Shown here in pieces: positions 8,103 to 18,280 of a stretch of DNA of 64,000 nucleotides. Every line of letters starts with the position of its first letter. Position 1 is the first letter of the stretch. The stretch spans positions 275,265 through 339,264 of the forward strand of contig NZ_CP129407.1 in the NCBI RefSeq assembly GCF_030436115.1, given 5' to 3'. This stretch comes from Borrelia sp. P9F1 (GTDB lineage Bacteria; Spirochaetota; Spirochaetia; Borreliales; Borreliaceae). The translations under genes and the position numbers were made by a program. The notes under the pieces are model-generated. The model ran no database searches. It was not told where the DNA came from and was given only the letters and a program-made list of their open reading frames with translations.

Positions 8103-9998
8103 CTATGATTTAAAAGGAATATAAGCTACCGTCTTAATAATCCCGTCATCTTCCACGAAAGTCACATTATTATAATCTCTTGAAAGTTCATAATAAACAC
8201 CCCTAATATGAATCTTAACTCCAGCATAAGCAATATTTTCAACAAAAATCTTACCGTCTACCATGCTATTTTCAAGTTCACCCTGTAAGCTCTCTTGCTT
8301 GTTTTTTACCATCTCTATTTCTGAAGCCAGAACTCCTTTCTCATTAAGAAGCTCATTGCAGCTGTCAATTTTTAAAGACTTCTCCGCCTTATCAGTAGCA
8401 ACTGAAGCACTCTTCCTTAAAACAGAAATATCCTTCGTCACGACCTCCAATCTCCTCTCAATTTTTACAAGATACTTAGTAAACCTAGATAACAAATCTT
8501 TTATCTCAGGATCATACCCAACCTCAAGGGAAGTCTCGGCATTACCTTCAGATCCAATAGAATATGCCCGAATTTCCTCCCTCGCATGTACACTAGAACC
8601 AACGATCTTAGATTTTTTCCCTACACACAATACCCTCTTCTTACAAGATACCACAGAATTAACAATACCCCTTACAACCTCAATATCCCCATGACACTTT
8701 ATGCTAACATTTTCCAAAAATTTGGCCTTAACCCCCGTCTTTGAATAAATCTCTGAACCTCCTTTCCCGTTAGCACCACTGCTTAAAATAAGGGGCCCAT
8801 CAGTCCTTAAATTACACCTACCAACAAGCCCACTTACTTCTATTCCACCCTTAGCTATAATGTTATATCCATCCAAAACACTCCCTTTAACAAGAACCAT
8901 ACCATTATTGACTATATTCCCAGTACCAGGTCCAACATCGCCTTCAACAACATAAACATCATGAACAGCAATCACCCCACTCACAACAGTCACATATCCA
9001 CCACATTTTGCAATAATTTTATTTCCTTCTAGTGCAGTATTCTCCCCCAGAGTAACTTCCAACTCACTACCATCTTCTGCTTCTAGTACTTTCCCAAAAA
9101 CAGTATATCCATCAATACCCTCTGAAAAGGGAACAATCTCTGCCAATTCTTCCCCTTCATTAACATTCCTAAATTCAACACCCAAAGTATCAGATTCACC
9201 AAGACTTTTATTATCAAAAATAAAATTAACATAAGAATCCCTTCCCCTAACAGGAGCTACCCCCCTTGCCATCTCGACTGGCTCACCGTAGATAGGAAAA
9301 TCCACAAAATCTTCTATCTTATCCCTAAGGAATGCCCTCTCTGATATTCCATATTTTTTAAGAATATTAAAAATATCTTTATCTAATATTTCGTAACCAT
9401 TATCCCCAGGGCTAGTAAATTCAATAGTCACTGACATTGAATTCTCTGATATCTGAACCATCATAGTCACACTTTCAGAAGGATCAGCCTCAAAATTACC
9501 TATTCTCTCATAATTCCCATTAGCATTCTCAACTAGGGACCGAACAAAATCCTTATTCAAATCTCCAATGTTACCCTCCAAGTGTAGCCTGTTAATCACA
9601 TCCTCAAAATCAACAGCACTTCCCTGTCCCTTAGGTGCCACAACTTTTAAAAATATACCCCTAGCAGCTTTCCTGATAAAAAACACACCATCCTTCGACA
9701 GAATTTTTTCATCTCCCTCATCAGAACCTAAAACATCAGAAACATCAAACTTTGTATAAGAATTTTTATAAGCGACTATTCTCCATTTTTTCCTACCGTA
9801 TCCAAATATCCCATTATTTCCTCGTGCCAAAATTTCATAATCTAAATCTTTATAAGGAACTGAGAGTTCCAAAGAAGCATCATTTAAAGCCTCCTCAAGA
9901 GTGTCTGACTCCACCTCTATTAAGTTTACATTGTTCTCTCTCTCCAAATAATCCTTCATCTTGCTGCAAAAATCAGAAAAATTAACACTACTAGGCAT
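8103..9998 (-). CDS. FapA/DUF342-family cytoplasmic protein (BB0267-like)
   Basis: A 631-residue protein of the FapA (DUF342) family. The first ~60 residues resemble the Jag-N-like region (LEEALNDASLEL and GIFGYGRKKW). The middle (about 270-480) is a right-handed beta-helix rich in Gly, Val and Ile turns (for example GDVGPGTGNIVNNGMVLVKG). A coiled coil follows at about 495-570, then a short C-terminal beta region. FapA proteins act in the cytoplasm and have been linked to membrane-associated kinase control and, in spirochaetes, to flagella. The exact role here is not known to me. It follows the 10002-10499 gene by three bases and is transcribed with flhF/flhG. Confidence 0.8.
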   Translation of the reverse strand: MPSSVNFSDFCSKMKDYLERENNVNLIEVESDTLEEALNDASLELSVPYKDLDYEILARGNNGIFGYGRKKWRIVAYKNSYTKFDVSDVLGSDEGDEKILSKDGVFFIRKAARGIFLKVVAPKGQGSAVDFEDVINRLHLEGNIGDLNKDFVRSLVENANGNYERIGNFEADPSESVTMMVQISENSMSVTIEFTSPGDNGYEILDKDIFNILKKYGISERAFLRDKIEDFVDFPIYGEPVEMARGVAPVRGRDSYVNFIFDNKSLGESDTLGVEFRNVNEGEELAEIVPFSEGIDGYTVFGKVLEAEDGSELEVTLGENTALEGNKIIAKCGGYVTVVSGVIAVHDVYVVEGDVGPGTGNIVNNGMVLVKGSVLDGYNIIAKGGIEVSGLVGRCNLRTDGPLILSSGANGKGGSEIYSKTGVKAKFLENVSIKCHGDIEVVRGIVNSVVSCKKRVLCVGKKSKIVGSSVHAREEIRAYSIGSEGNAETSLEVGYDPEIKDLLSRFTKYLVKIERRLEVVTKDISVLRKSASVATDKAEKSLKIDSCNELLNEKGVLASEIEMVKNKQESLQGELENSMVDGKIFVENIAYAGVKIHIRGVYYELSRDYNNVTFVEDDGIIKTVAYIPFKS

Positions 9999-10001
9999 AA
10001 C

Positions 10002-10499
10002 CTACTCCTTCCTGTTAATCAAGGTTTTAATAGCTTTAGCAACAATTTTTGGATCATTGGCTTCAAGATATGAAAGTTGACTCGGTAGCTTATCACTAAA
10101 CTGAGCATTACTACTGGATCCGTTATTACTATGCGCTACACTATATTTCTCAACCTCTTCCACAAACTGAAAGTCACTACCGCCCTCCCCGCTTTCATCA
10201 ACAGGGACACTTTTGGGAAAAGAGCTCATATCAACTACACCAGTTTCATATTTTGCTCCATTACTATGATCATCATTTCTCTTGCTACTAAATAGTGCAT
10301 CTTTAAAAAGATCATATAAATACTTTTTGTATATGAACTCTATCAAAATCCCAATAAAGAAAAAAAATACAAACTGAACGAATGCCCTAAACAGTATTGT
10401 AAAAAAATATACGCGGGCAAGCAGGCCAAAGATAACAGAAATAACAAACGCAAACGCACTGAATAATAAGACATATCTAATTTCTCTGCCAAATAACAT
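10002..10499 (-). CDS. Small inner-membrane protein behind flhG (BB0268-like)
   Basis: A 165-residue protein with two hydrophobic helices (about residues 8-30 and 33-55) and a hydrophilic, Ser/Asp-rich tail of about 100 residues that should be cytoplasmic and ends in a short helix (KIVAKAIKTLINRK). A longer frame starts at 10517 inside flhG. I prefer ATG 10499, two bases after the flhG stop, because GGAAAGG sits four bases upstream. No family recognised. Its place between flhG and the FapA-like gene suggests a role in flagellar placement or export (inference). Confidence 0.7.
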   Translation of the reverse strand: MLFGREIRYVLLFSAFAFVISVIFGLLARVYFFTILFRAFVQFVFFFFIGILIEFIYKKYLYDLFKDALFSSKRNDDHSNGAKYETGVVDMSSFPKSVPVDESGEGGSDFQFVEEVEKYSVAHSNNGSSSNAQFSDKLPSQLSYLEANDPKIVAKAIKTLINRKE

Positions 10500-10500
10500 A

Positions 10501-11391
10501 TTACCTTTCCATACCAAAAAACTTAGATATAAACCCTATGACCCCCCTTCTCTTCTTACTGTCTAGAGAAACCTCCTCAAGGGCAGCCACAATAGAATCA
10601 AGACAATAACTAGCCCTACTGTTAGGAGTTAACAAAATAAAAGGCCTCTGCTTGAAAACAGAATTTCTAATGTTCTGGTCTTCGTAAACATATCCCAAAT
10701 AATCAATATTTAAATTTAAAAACTGACTTGATATATCAATAACCTTCTTAGCAACTACCTTCCCCTCACTTACATTAGCAACTCTGTTAACAACAAGCCT
10801 TAAATTTTTCAAATTTTCCATCCTGTGAGCTAAAACCTTGATGATACCATAAGCATCTGTTATAGAAGTGGGCTCTGGAGTTGTAACAATAACTACATCA
10901 TCACTAGAAAACAAAAATGAAATTACCTGTCTTGAAATCCCTGCACTAGTATCTATGATAACTATATCATACTCATAAACTTTTAATAACTCTTTTATAA
11001 ACTGACTCATCTCAGCATCTGAAAGATCTAAAAGTTCCGTTGTTCCAGAAGCACCAGCCAAAAGATCAATATTATATTCTGTCTTTGTTATTACTTCTTT
11101 AATATCCCTACCATGCATAATCATGTGATAAATATTGTACTTTGGTATAACTCCAAGTAAAATATTGACATTAGCCATCCCAATGTCGGCATCAAAGATT
11201 AAAACCTTTTTTCCAAGGTTTGAATATTTAAGAGCAAGCCCCACAGCAATATTGCTCTTACCAACTCCACCCTTGCCGCTAGTAATAGCAATAAATCGGG
11301 TTCTACTGTTTTGAATTTTATCATCAACAACAAAATTAGCCTTACTACTCAATCTCATAATATCTCTTAAACTTTGAGCCTGATCTTCCAT
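10501..11391 (-). CDS. flhG: FlhG/YlxH MinD-type ATPase, flagellar number regulator
   Basis: A 296-residue MinD/ParA-family ATPase. It has the deviant Walker A SGKGGVGKSNIA (residues 38-49), DADIGMANVNILLG and the switch motif IIDTSAGISRQ. The C-terminal segment is short and basic and could include a membrane-targeting helix. FlhG works with FlhF to set flagellar number and position at the poles, which in Borrelia means the periplasmic flagellar clusters. It follows flhF by 12 bases. It corresponds to BB0269 (ylxH). Confidence 0.93.
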   Translation of the reverse strand: MEDQAQSLRDIMRLSSKANFVVDDKIQNSRTRFIAITSGKGGVGKSNIAVGLALKYSNLGKKVLIFDADIGMANVNILLGVIPKYNIYHMIMHGRDIKEVITKTEYNIDLLAGASGTTELLDLSDAEMSQFIKELLKVYEYDIVIIDTSAGISRQVISFLFSSDDVVIVTTPEPTSITDAYGIIKVLAHRMENLKNLRLVVNRVANVSEGKVVAKKVIDISSQFLNLNIDYLGYVYEDQNIRNSVFKQRPFILLTPNSRASYCLDSIVAALEEVSLDSKKRRGVIGFISKFFGMER

Positions 11392-11403
11392 TTTGTATTA
11401 TCC

Positions 11404-12570
11404 TCAATAATAAGATTTACTTTTAATCCTTCGAATGAATTCAACATCATCACTTATTCTGTATCCATTTATCTTCTTTATGAAAGTGAGTGGATCTGCC
11501 ACACTAATGTTATGAGGAACTACTTGTCCATCTGTGATATAAGAAACTTCCTTTTTCATTTCATGAATTAAACTTATTAAATTTCCGACGCATGCTGTCT
11601 CATCTAATTTCGTAAAAATTATAGTCTTATAATTAAATGGAGAAAATTGATGAAATATCTCCTTAATGTCTGATGTTTTTGTAGTAGAACTTACGGCTAA
11701 ATGAAACTCAGCATCATCTCCACAAGCATTCAAAAGTTCTTTCATCTCAGCAAGTTTCATGAAGTCCTTAGGGCTCTTGCCAATAGTATCAATAAGAACA
11801 AGATCAAAATCCTTTGACTGCGTTATCTCCTCCTTTAAATCCTTAAAAGACTCAATTGCCTTAACTGGTATTCCCATAATATCACCATAAGTCTGAATTT
11901 GTTTCTTAGCCCCTATACGATAGTTATCAATAGTAATAATCTTAATATCTAAATTCTTATTATCTCCATTGATCCCATAAATTGCTGCAAGCTTTGCAAT
12001 TGTGGTTGTCTTCCCGACTCCTGTTGGTCCTACCAAAATAAAAATCCTCTTCTTAAGATTATCAATAAGAGACCCCGAGCACTTAATAGTACCAGCAATA
12101 TGTACCACCACACTATCTCTCACCCTGTCATAATCATCAAGACCTGATAAACTAAACTCTTTCTTAATAAAATCATTGACATCTTTAATGTAATTTTCAG
12201 AAAAATCATTATCACGCAAGGTATCTTCTATTTTCAAGATTGTCGGATGGTTAATTTCTTCCTTCTTATGAGCAAGCTCACTCTTGAGAGATTTAACCTC
12301 TTTAAGCACATCTTCAATTGAAGACCCTTCTTCTTTTTTGATGCTTTGCAGAATCTTACGCTTTTCTTCCTCCACATTTATCTGTTGTTGCCCAATGTCA
12401 TATCTAACATAACCTGATACCTCAATCCAATCCTTACTAAATAAGCCAAAAATTCCCCCATAGGGTATGGTCTTATAAGTCATAACCCTAGCATTCTTTC
12501 CATACTTTTTCTTAATCGTTTCTATTACCTCATTATAGGTTGGGCCTCTTTCCGTAAAATATTGAACCAT
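11404..12570 (-). CDS. flhF: FlhF, SRP-type GTPase for flagellar placement
   Basis: A 388-residue SRP-family GTPase. The N-terminal ~100 residues are the divergent basic region (FTERGPTYNEVIETIKKKYG), followed by a helical N domain. The G domain holds the P-loop GPTGVGKTTTIAK (about 178-190), the DxxR-type TIDNYRIGA, DTIGKSP in place of the usual DTAG, and the TKLDET guanine-specificity motif. FlhF marks the cell pole for basal-body assembly, and the B. burgdorferi orthologue controls flagellar number and position. Its ATG overlaps the flhA stop by one base (TAATG). Confidence 0.95.
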   Translation of the reverse strand: MVQYFTERGPTYNEVIETIKKKYGKNARVMTYKTIPYGGIFGLFSKDWIEVSGYVRYDIGQQQINVEEEKRKILQSIKKEEGSSIEDVLKEVKSLKSELAHKKEEINHPTILKIEDTLRDNDFSENYIKDVNDFIKKEFSLSGLDDYDRVRDSVVVHIAGTIKCSGSLIDNLKKRIFILVGPTGVGKTTTIAKLAAIYGINGDNKNLDIKIITIDNYRIGAKKQIQTYGDIMGIPVKAIESFKDLKEEITQSKDFDLVLIDTIGKSPKDFMKLAEMKELLNACGDDAEFHLAVSSTTKTSDIKEIFHQFSPFNYKTIIFTKLDETACVGNLISLIHEMKKEVSYITDGQVVPHNISVADPLTFIKKINGYRISDDVEFIRRIKSKSYY

Positions 12571-14663
12571 TATTCTTCAACCTCTACTGTCTTAAGCACA
12601 TTAACCTTAACATTTTTGGGAACCTCTAACACAGAAATAACAACAACATCTGAAAGATCTCTACTCACTAAAACCCTTATCACAGGTCGTGCAGACTCAC
12701 TTGAGAGCAAAACGGGATAATACCCTTGTGATTGAACCTCACTTATAAGTTTAAAAAGCTCATAAACAAACTTAGTCTTCAAATTAGGATCAAGAGAGCT
12801 TATAAGGTCATTATTAGATTCAAACCTTGATTCAATTATTTTTTGTTCAAATTCTGGGTTTATTGTTATTACATTTAGCTCTAAATTAGAATCCAAATAT
12901 CCACTAACTATTTGCCTTCCAATTGCCTGTCTACATTTTTCAATTAAAAAGAACGTATCTTTGGTAACGCTTGTAAAGTCTGCTATTGTTTCAAAAATTG
13001 TAACTAAATTACGAATTGAAACTTGTTCCTTTAAAAGACCTTGCAGCACTCTTTGAATCTCTCCGACTGAAAAATCCTTTAAAACTTCCTCAACAATCGC
13101 TCCATAATCCTTCTTAAATACATCAAGAATATTCTGTACATCCTGACGAGTTAAGATTTCAAAAGCATGCCTCTTAATAAGCTCCGTCATATGAGTAGCA
13201 ATAATAGAAGGTGGATCAACCACAGTATACCCCAACTTCTCAGCTACCTCTCTTCCATCATCATTCACCCAAAGAGACGGCAGCCCAAACGAAGGATCTT
13301 TTGTAAGCTCCCCCTCTATACCAGAATCAGATTCCACATTGATAACCAAAAATTTACCAAGCTTAATCTCTCCATGCCCAACTTCCACTCCTCTAAGTTT
13401 AAATGAATACTCATTGGACCTAAGGCGCATATTATCAACTATTCTAATCTTGGGGACAACTATTCCAAATTCAAGTGCAATCTCACGTCGTATCTTTACG
13501 ATACGATCAAGAAGTTCTGATGTTTTTGTATCATCCACTATCGGAACAAGATTATATCCTATCTCCAAAGACAACGGATCCAACGGAACAACAGGAGCAA
13601 CTTCTCTTTCAGCATAACTTGATATCTTATCTTCTTCCGCTTTTTGCCTCTCATAAAATTCTTTATCCTTAGCTAGATTAGAAAGTGAATAAGCTAAAAA
13701 TGCTATCACTAAACTTAACAAAATTAGTATTAATGTGGGAAACCCTGGAAGAAACGCCAAAAATAATAAAAATCCAGATACAATCCAATAAATTCCGGAA
13801 TAAGAAGTAAACTGCCCAATAACTTCTCCCCCGAAACTATCTTTAGCTATTGATCTTGTCACAATAAGCCCTGTTGCTGTTGAAATTAATAGTGCTGGTA
13901 GCTGCGACACAAGCCCATCTCCAACAGTTAAAGACACGTAATTGTTAATCGCATCACTGAAATCAAGACCTTGCAGAGTAACGCCTATTAAGAGTCCTCC
14001 AAAAATATTTATAAGAGTTATTAAAAATCCAACCTTTACATTTCCTGAAACAAACTTAGATGCACCATCCATAGCTCCATAAAAATTTACCTCTGCCTGC
14101 AAGTCATTTTTCTGCCTTGTAGCTTCCTCTTCTGTTAAATTTCCAGAACTGTAGGCAGAATCAATAGCCATCTGCTTCCCAGGAAGAGCATCAAGCGCAA
14201 AACGAGCAGCGACCTCAGCTACTCTCGTAGCACCCTTAGTGATAACAATAAATTGAACTGCAATTATGATAAGAAATATTATAAATCCAACAACAAGCCC
14301 CTGAGTCCCAGTACTCCCAATAACAAATGTTCCAAAAGCTCTTATCATCTGCCCATTAAAACCCACACCCCTCGTTAAAATCAATCTAGTAGAAGAAATA
14401 TTTAAAACAAGGCCAAAAATAGTCATAACAAGCAAAAGTGTTGGAAAAACTGAAAAATCAAGCGAGCGCTTAGAATAAAGAACGATAAGAATAATTAGAA
14501 GACTTACTACCAAATTGACCGCAATCAAAGCGTCCAAAACAAACGCAGGAAGTGGCAAAATAAACCCGGCAACAATAAGTATTAAACCAACTGAAACTAT
14601 TAAGTCCGACTTATTAGCCAAACCCAAATACCCCAACACAGTATTTCTCTTAGCATTCAACAA
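12570..14663 (-). CDS. flhA: FlhA, flagellar type III export gate
   Basis: A 697-residue export gate component of usual length. The N-terminal 330 residues carry about eight membrane helices with the conserved FHIPEP-type loop (RVAEVAARFALDALPGKQMA). The C-terminal ~350 residues are the cytoplasmic ring domain that docks chaperone-substrate complexes (LEIGYNLVPIVDD; RLRSNEYSFKLRG). It forms the nonameric ring under the FliPQR channel. The gene is followed by flhF with a one-base overlap and starts one base after the flhB stop. Confidence 0.97.
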   Translation of the reverse strand: MLNAKRNTVLGYLGLANKSDLIVSVGLILIVAGFILPLPAFVLDALIAVNLVVSLLIILIVLYSKRSLDFSVFPTLLLVMTIFGLVLNISSTRLILTRGVGFNGQMIRAFGTFVIGSTGTQGLVVGFIIFLIIIAVQFIVITKGATRVAEVAARFALDALPGKQMAIDSAYSSGNLTEEEATRQKNDLQAEVNFYGAMDGASKFVSGNVKVGFLITLINIFGGLLIGVTLQGLDFSDAINNYVSLTVGDGLVSQLPALLISTATGLIVTRSIAKDSFGGEVIGQFTSYSGIYWIVSGFLLFLAFLPGFPTLILILLSLVIAFLAYSLSNLAKDKEFYERQKAEEDKISSYAEREVAPVVPLDPLSLEIGYNLVPIVDDTKTSELLDRIVKIRREIALEFGIVVPKIRIVDNMRLRSNEYSFKLRGVEVGHGEIKLGKFLVINVESDSGIEGELTKDPSFGLPSLWVNDDGREVAEKLGYTVVDPPSIIATHMTELIKRHAFEILTRQDVQNILDVFKKDYGAIVEEVLKDFSVGEIQRVLQGLLKEQVSIRNLVTIFETIADFTSVTKDTFFLIEKCRQAIGRQIVSGYLDSNLELNVITINPEFEQKIIESRFESNNDLISSLDPNLKTKFVYELFKLISEVQSQGYYPVLLSSESARPVIRVLVSRDLSDVVVISVLEVPKNVKVNVLKTVEVEE

Positions 14664-14664
14664 T

Positions 14665-15792
14665 TCAACCTCTACTTAAATTTTTAGTAATAGAATATAC
14701 CTTCACAAGTATTTTTGAAACAATTTCCCAATATTCTCTTGGAATCTCTTCATTAACCTTAACCTTAATATAAAGAGCTCTCGCAAGTGTTTTATTTTCC
14801 ATCACGGGGACACCACTATCTCTAGCAATTTTTTTAATTGTAAATGCAACCTCATCCTGCCCCTTTGCAAGTATTCTTGGTGCTTGCATAGTCTTACTAT
14901 CCCACCTAATAGCAACAGCAAAATGCTCCGGATTAACAATCACTACATCTGCCTGGGGAACTGTCACCTTTAAATTAGAATTTAAAATCTCTCTCATTCT
15001 CTCTCTCATTCTAGAGCGAAGTAGAGGATCTCCTTCCATCTCCTTTTTCTCCTGCTTCACCTCTTCCTTAGTCATTTTCAAACTTTCAACGTAACGAGTC
15101 CTTTGAAAAGCATAATCTAATACACTAACGACCATTAATACCATCATTGAAAAAAAGCATACCTTATAAGCAAGACTTAAAACAACGGAAACACCACTTT
15201 CAAGACTATACTCAGGTATCCTTGCAATCTTACCTATATTGCTTCTCAGAATAACGTAATATATGAGGGATATTATAACAACTTTTGATAAACTTTTAAA
15301 CAAATTAAAAAAAGCATCAAATGACCCAAATGAATTCTTTATCCACTTTGAAAAATTCGGATTCACTCTATCCCATTTAGGAACTATGGGTTTAAAAGTA
15401 ATTAAAAATCCAACTTGAACAACATTAACAAAAAAATTCACTACAAATGCTATTAAAAGGAATACCATTGTATATCCAAACATTGCTCTAAAATATGCAA
15501 AATTTATTGAATAAATACTCACAGACATTATCTCTGGAAGTTTACTGGCTTGCCATCTGAATACGCTTATTAAGTCTTGAGCAACATAGGACAGCATAAA
15601 AAAGAATGCTGTTAACAATATAAAAAGGCTAATTACTGAGTTAATTTCATTTGATTTTAGTACTTGTCCTTCTTCTCTTGCTTTCTGCTTTTTCTGGTCA
15701 GTAGGTAATTCTGTTCTGCCCTCATCTTCTGAAGCAAAAAAATTAAGAGGAATATACCAACTTTTACCTAATAATCTTTCTCTGGAACTCAT
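14665..15792 (-). CDS. flhB: FlhB, export switch protein (NPEH variant)
   Basis: A 375-residue FlhB with the amphipathic N-terminus (EGRTELPTDQKKQKAREEGQ), four membrane helices (about 50-70, 103-130, 168-185, 205-228) and the cytoplasmic autocleaving domain. The cleavage site normally reads NPTH; here it is NPEH at residues 287-290, with the cleaving Asn and Pro and the His retained. FlhB switches export from rod/hook to filament substrates. Its start overlaps the end of fliR by four bases. Confidence 0.96.
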   Translation of the reverse strand: MSSRERLLGKSWYIPLNFFASEDEGRTELPTDQKKQKAREEGQVLKSNEINSVISLFILLTAFFFMLSYVAQDLISVFRWQASKLPEIMSVSIYSINFAYFRAMFGYTMVFLLIAFVVNFFVNVVQVGFLITFKPIVPKWDRVNPNFSKWIKNSFGSFDAFFNLFKSLSKVVIISLIYYVILRSNIGKIARIPEYSLESGVSVVLSLAYKVCFFSMMVLMVVSVLDYAFQRTRYVESLKMTKEEVKQEKKEMEGDPLLRSRMRERMREILNSNLKVTVPQADVVIVNPEHFAVAIRWDSKTMQAPRILAKGQDEVAFTIKKIARDSGVPVMENKTLARALYIKVKVNEEIPREYWEIVSKILVKVYSITKNLSRG

Positions 15793-16577
15793 TTTAAAAC
15801 CCCAGAAAATAGATTTAAAGCATCCCTCATGGATTCTATAGCAAGTTCAATGACTCTCCTAACAGATATTGTCAAACTTGGGAAACTGACGTACAAAATG
15901 AGAAGCCCTAGGCACAAAGAAATTGAAAAACTAAGCATTAGTAAATTCATCTGAGGAGAAGTTTTTGAAAGTATCCCCAAAATCAAATAAAGCAATAAAA
16001 GCACTCCTAATATCGGCAAAGAAATTACTAAAGCTTTTTCAAAAAGAATAGAGAAAGAAGAAAAAAGCAATGTAATAAACTCATAATTGTTCACATTAAC
16101 TAGATTTTCAATTCTAACATTTAAAACAGAATCATGAACTCCAACAAAAAAGAAACGCATCAAAACATCATTCGATAAAAATAAGAGTAGAAAAAAGTAT
16201 GTAAATATCTGGGATATTACTAAACTATCCTCTTCTGCAAATACATCAAAAATATTTGCATAAGCAAGTCCCATTTGATTTGAGAAAAAAAAGCCTAGCA
16301 AATGGAAAACATTAAAAATTATACTTACAAAAAAAGCCTGAATAAGGCCTAGAATAGCCTCTCCTAACAAAATCAAAACAAATGAAAACAAATTATCTAA
16401 AGGATAAGCAACATTAATCTTGTCTACAAGAATAATAGAGAGAATTAAGGAAAAGAAAAAGTTTAGATAGCCTACTCTTATGGTTGAAAAAAGAGGAGAA
16501 AATCTTAAAAAAAGAAAAATCCTAACAAATACGGGTAAAACAACAAAGGACTTCAAGATTAGGAAATTTATATCCAT
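15789..16577 (-). CDS. fliR: FliR, flagellar export channel protein
   Basis: A 262-residue membrane protein with six predicted hydrophobic helices and the FliR-type segment (VGVHDSVLN; LSKTSPQMNLLMLSFSIS). FliR forms the export channel together with FliP and FliQ and contacts FlhB. It lies in the conserved order fliP-fliQ-fliR-flhB and overlaps flhB by four bases. Confidence 0.95.
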   Translation of the reverse strand: MDINFLILKSFVVLPVFVRIFLFLRFSPLFSTIRVGYLNFFFSLILSIILVDKINVAYPLDNLFSFVLILLGEAILGLIQAFFVSIIFNVFHLLGFFFSNQMGLAYANIFDVFAEEDSLVISQIFTYFFLLLFLSNDVLMRFFFVGVHDSVLNVRIENLVNVNNYEFITLLFSSFSILFEKALVISLPILGVLLLLYLILGILSKTSPQMNLLMLSFSISLCLGLLILYVSFPSLTISVRRVIELAIESMRDALNLFSGVLK

Positions 16578-16593
16578 ATTCTAACTTCACAAA

Positions 16594-16857
16594 TCATATA
16601 TGTGGTATTTGATTAAATACCACAAAAGTAAACTGCATAAGTTTTTTTAAAATCCAAGGGCCAAATATAACAAGAGTTAACAGTATTATGATGATTTTAG
16701 GTATAAAACTCAGAGTTTGATCTTGAATTGATGTGACTGCCTGAAAAATCGAAACAAGAAACCCAACTACAAGCGCCGTAATCAGCATCGGAGCTGATAG
16801 AATAATGATATTCTCAATAGAGATTCTAATCAGATAAATAATTTGACCAGTTGTCAT
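16594..16857 (-). CDS. fliQ: FliQ, flagellar export channel protein
   Basis: An 87-residue protein with two membrane hairpin helices, the standard length and pattern for FliQ (MTTGQIIYLIRISIENI; SIFQAVTSIQDQTLSFIPKI). Four copies surround the FliP/FliR core of the export channel. It starts seven bases after the fliP stop. Confidence 0.95.
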   Translation of the reverse strand: MTTGQIIYLIRISIENIIILSAPMLITALVVGFLVSIFQAVTSIQDQTLSFIPKIIIILLTLVIFGPWILKKLMQFTFVVFNQIPHI

Positions 16858-16864
16858 TCAACCC

Positions 16865-17635
16865 TCACATGAAGCTCTTAATAAGCCCCCCCGTAATTAA
16901 AGTCCACCCATCTACCATTACAAAAAGAATAAGCTTAAACGGTAAAGAGATCATCACAGGTGGTAGCATTATCATCCCCATTGCCATCAAGACCGAAGCC
17001 ACAATAATATCTATCACTATGAATGGCAAAAATATTAAAATCCCCATTTTAAAAGCAACCCTCAATTCATGTAAAACAAAAGATGCAATCAAAACATGCG
17101 TTGGAACCTCACTAAAATTTTTAGGCTTTGGATAATTACTCATACCCATAAATAATCTAATCTCTTCATGCTTACCACCAGACATCTGCTTATACATAAA
17201 ACTTCTAAGTGGAACAATTCCTTTATCATAAAACTCATGGAAAGTTATTTTTGAATCCTTAAGGGGTAGGTACGCATTCTCGTATATCATATTAAAAGTT
17301 GGCCACATGATAAAAAGAGTTAAAAACAAAGCCAATCCCATTATTACCTGATTTGGAGGAGACTGCTGAAGCGAAAGAGCTCTTCTGACAAAATCTAATA
17401 CTATTGCTATTCTTAAAAAAGAAGTCATTAAGACTAAGAAAGCTGGAGAAAGAGTTATTATAGCTAATATCAATAAAAGCTGCAAAGGGAAAACTATGCC
17501 CTCGCCTGTAGAACTTCCAAAATCGACAAACGGAAAATTTAAACCAGTAGTAGTCTGCAAAGATTTAGTCTGAGCAAACGAAAAACCCACAACTCCAAAA
17601 AACAGTAAAAGAATTATTCTATTTCTCAAAAACAA
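16865..17635 (-). CDS. fliP: FliP, flagellar export channel protein
   Basis: A 256-residue FliP. It has an N-terminal cleavable signal peptide ending near FAQ (residue 22), as known for FliP, then membrane helices with the conserved segments TSFLRIAIVLDFVRRALSLQ and PPNQVIMGLALFLT and the C-terminal MGMIMLPPVMISLPFKLILF. Five copies build the channel core. It starts three bases after fliO. Confidence 0.96.
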   Translation of the reverse strand: MFLRNRIILLLFFGVVGFSFAQTKSLQTTTGLNFPFVDFGSSTGEGIVFPLQLLLILAIITLSPAFLVLMTSFLRIAIVLDFVRRALSLQQSPPNQVIMGLALFLTLFIMWPTFNMIYENAYLPLKDSKITFHEFYDKGIVPLRSFMYKQMSGGKHEEIRLFMGMSNYPKPKNFSEVPTHVLIASFVLHELRVAFKMGILIFLPFIVIDIIVASVLMAMGMIMLPPVMISLPFKLILFVMVDGWTLITGGLIKSFM

Positions 17636-17638
17636 CCT

Positions 17639-18280
17639 CTAAAACTTTTTCAGTCTGTCTTGTTTTCTTTTCAAAGAAGTCTCAATATCTTTTTCCAACT
17701 CCGTATACTCAGCCTTATCAAGCAATTCTTTATCATCTTTTCTAACCTTTAATATCTTATCAAACACTGTTTTGAAAGAACTTTCATCCCTAAGACCTTC
17801 ATTCTTGCCAAGTTCAGGCTCCAAATTGCCCATCTCCTCTCCCTGCCTTATCTCCCTTAGCAAAACAGAAGAACTACCAGAAACTAGGAATACATAAACG
17901 TTGCCCAGTACACTAATAACCCTTATAGAACTTTTAGTGTCTATTTCATAAGAAGCAATCTCCTTTATGAAGTCTGATTTTCTATCACTCACCTTTCTCT
18001 TACTACTAAAAATCACCCTCTTAAGCATAAAGACGAAAAAAACAAAGAAAGATAGAAAAAATAATATCTTAACCAAATCCGTAATGTTGAAAAGAGATAT
18101 ATCCTGTATGCTCTCCCCACTAAATTTAGTCTCATCATCTCCAAATATAGGCAATTCAGCCTCATTCTCTAAGCCAGAAAAAATAACATCCGAATCACCG
18201 TCCCCTTCATCCCGTGCAAATAAATCCCCAGAAAACAAAAAAAAGATTAAAATCAAAAACTCAAATAAAGACTTAATCAT
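17639..18280 (-). CDS. fliO: FliO/FliZ, export apparatus assembly protein
   Basis: A 213-residue protein with an N-terminal signal peptide ([22 protein letters not shown]), an acidic periplasmic segment, one membrane helix (about 68-88) and a basic cytoplasmic part with the FliO-type sequence [19 protein letters not shown]. FliO is a scaffold for FliP ring assembly. Borrelia annotations call it fliZ. The start overlaps the fliN end by eight bases. Confidence 0.88.
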   Translation of the reverse strand: MIKSLFEFLILIFFLFSGDLFARDEGDGDSDVIFSGLENEAELPIFGDDETKFSGESIQDISLFNITDLVKILFFLSFFVFFVFMLKRVIFSSKRKVSDRKSDFIKEIASYEIDTKSSIRVISVLGNVYVFLVSGSSSVLLREIRQGEEMGNLEPELGKNEGLRDESSFKTVFDKILKVRKDDKELLDKAEYTELEKDIETSLKRKQDRLKKF

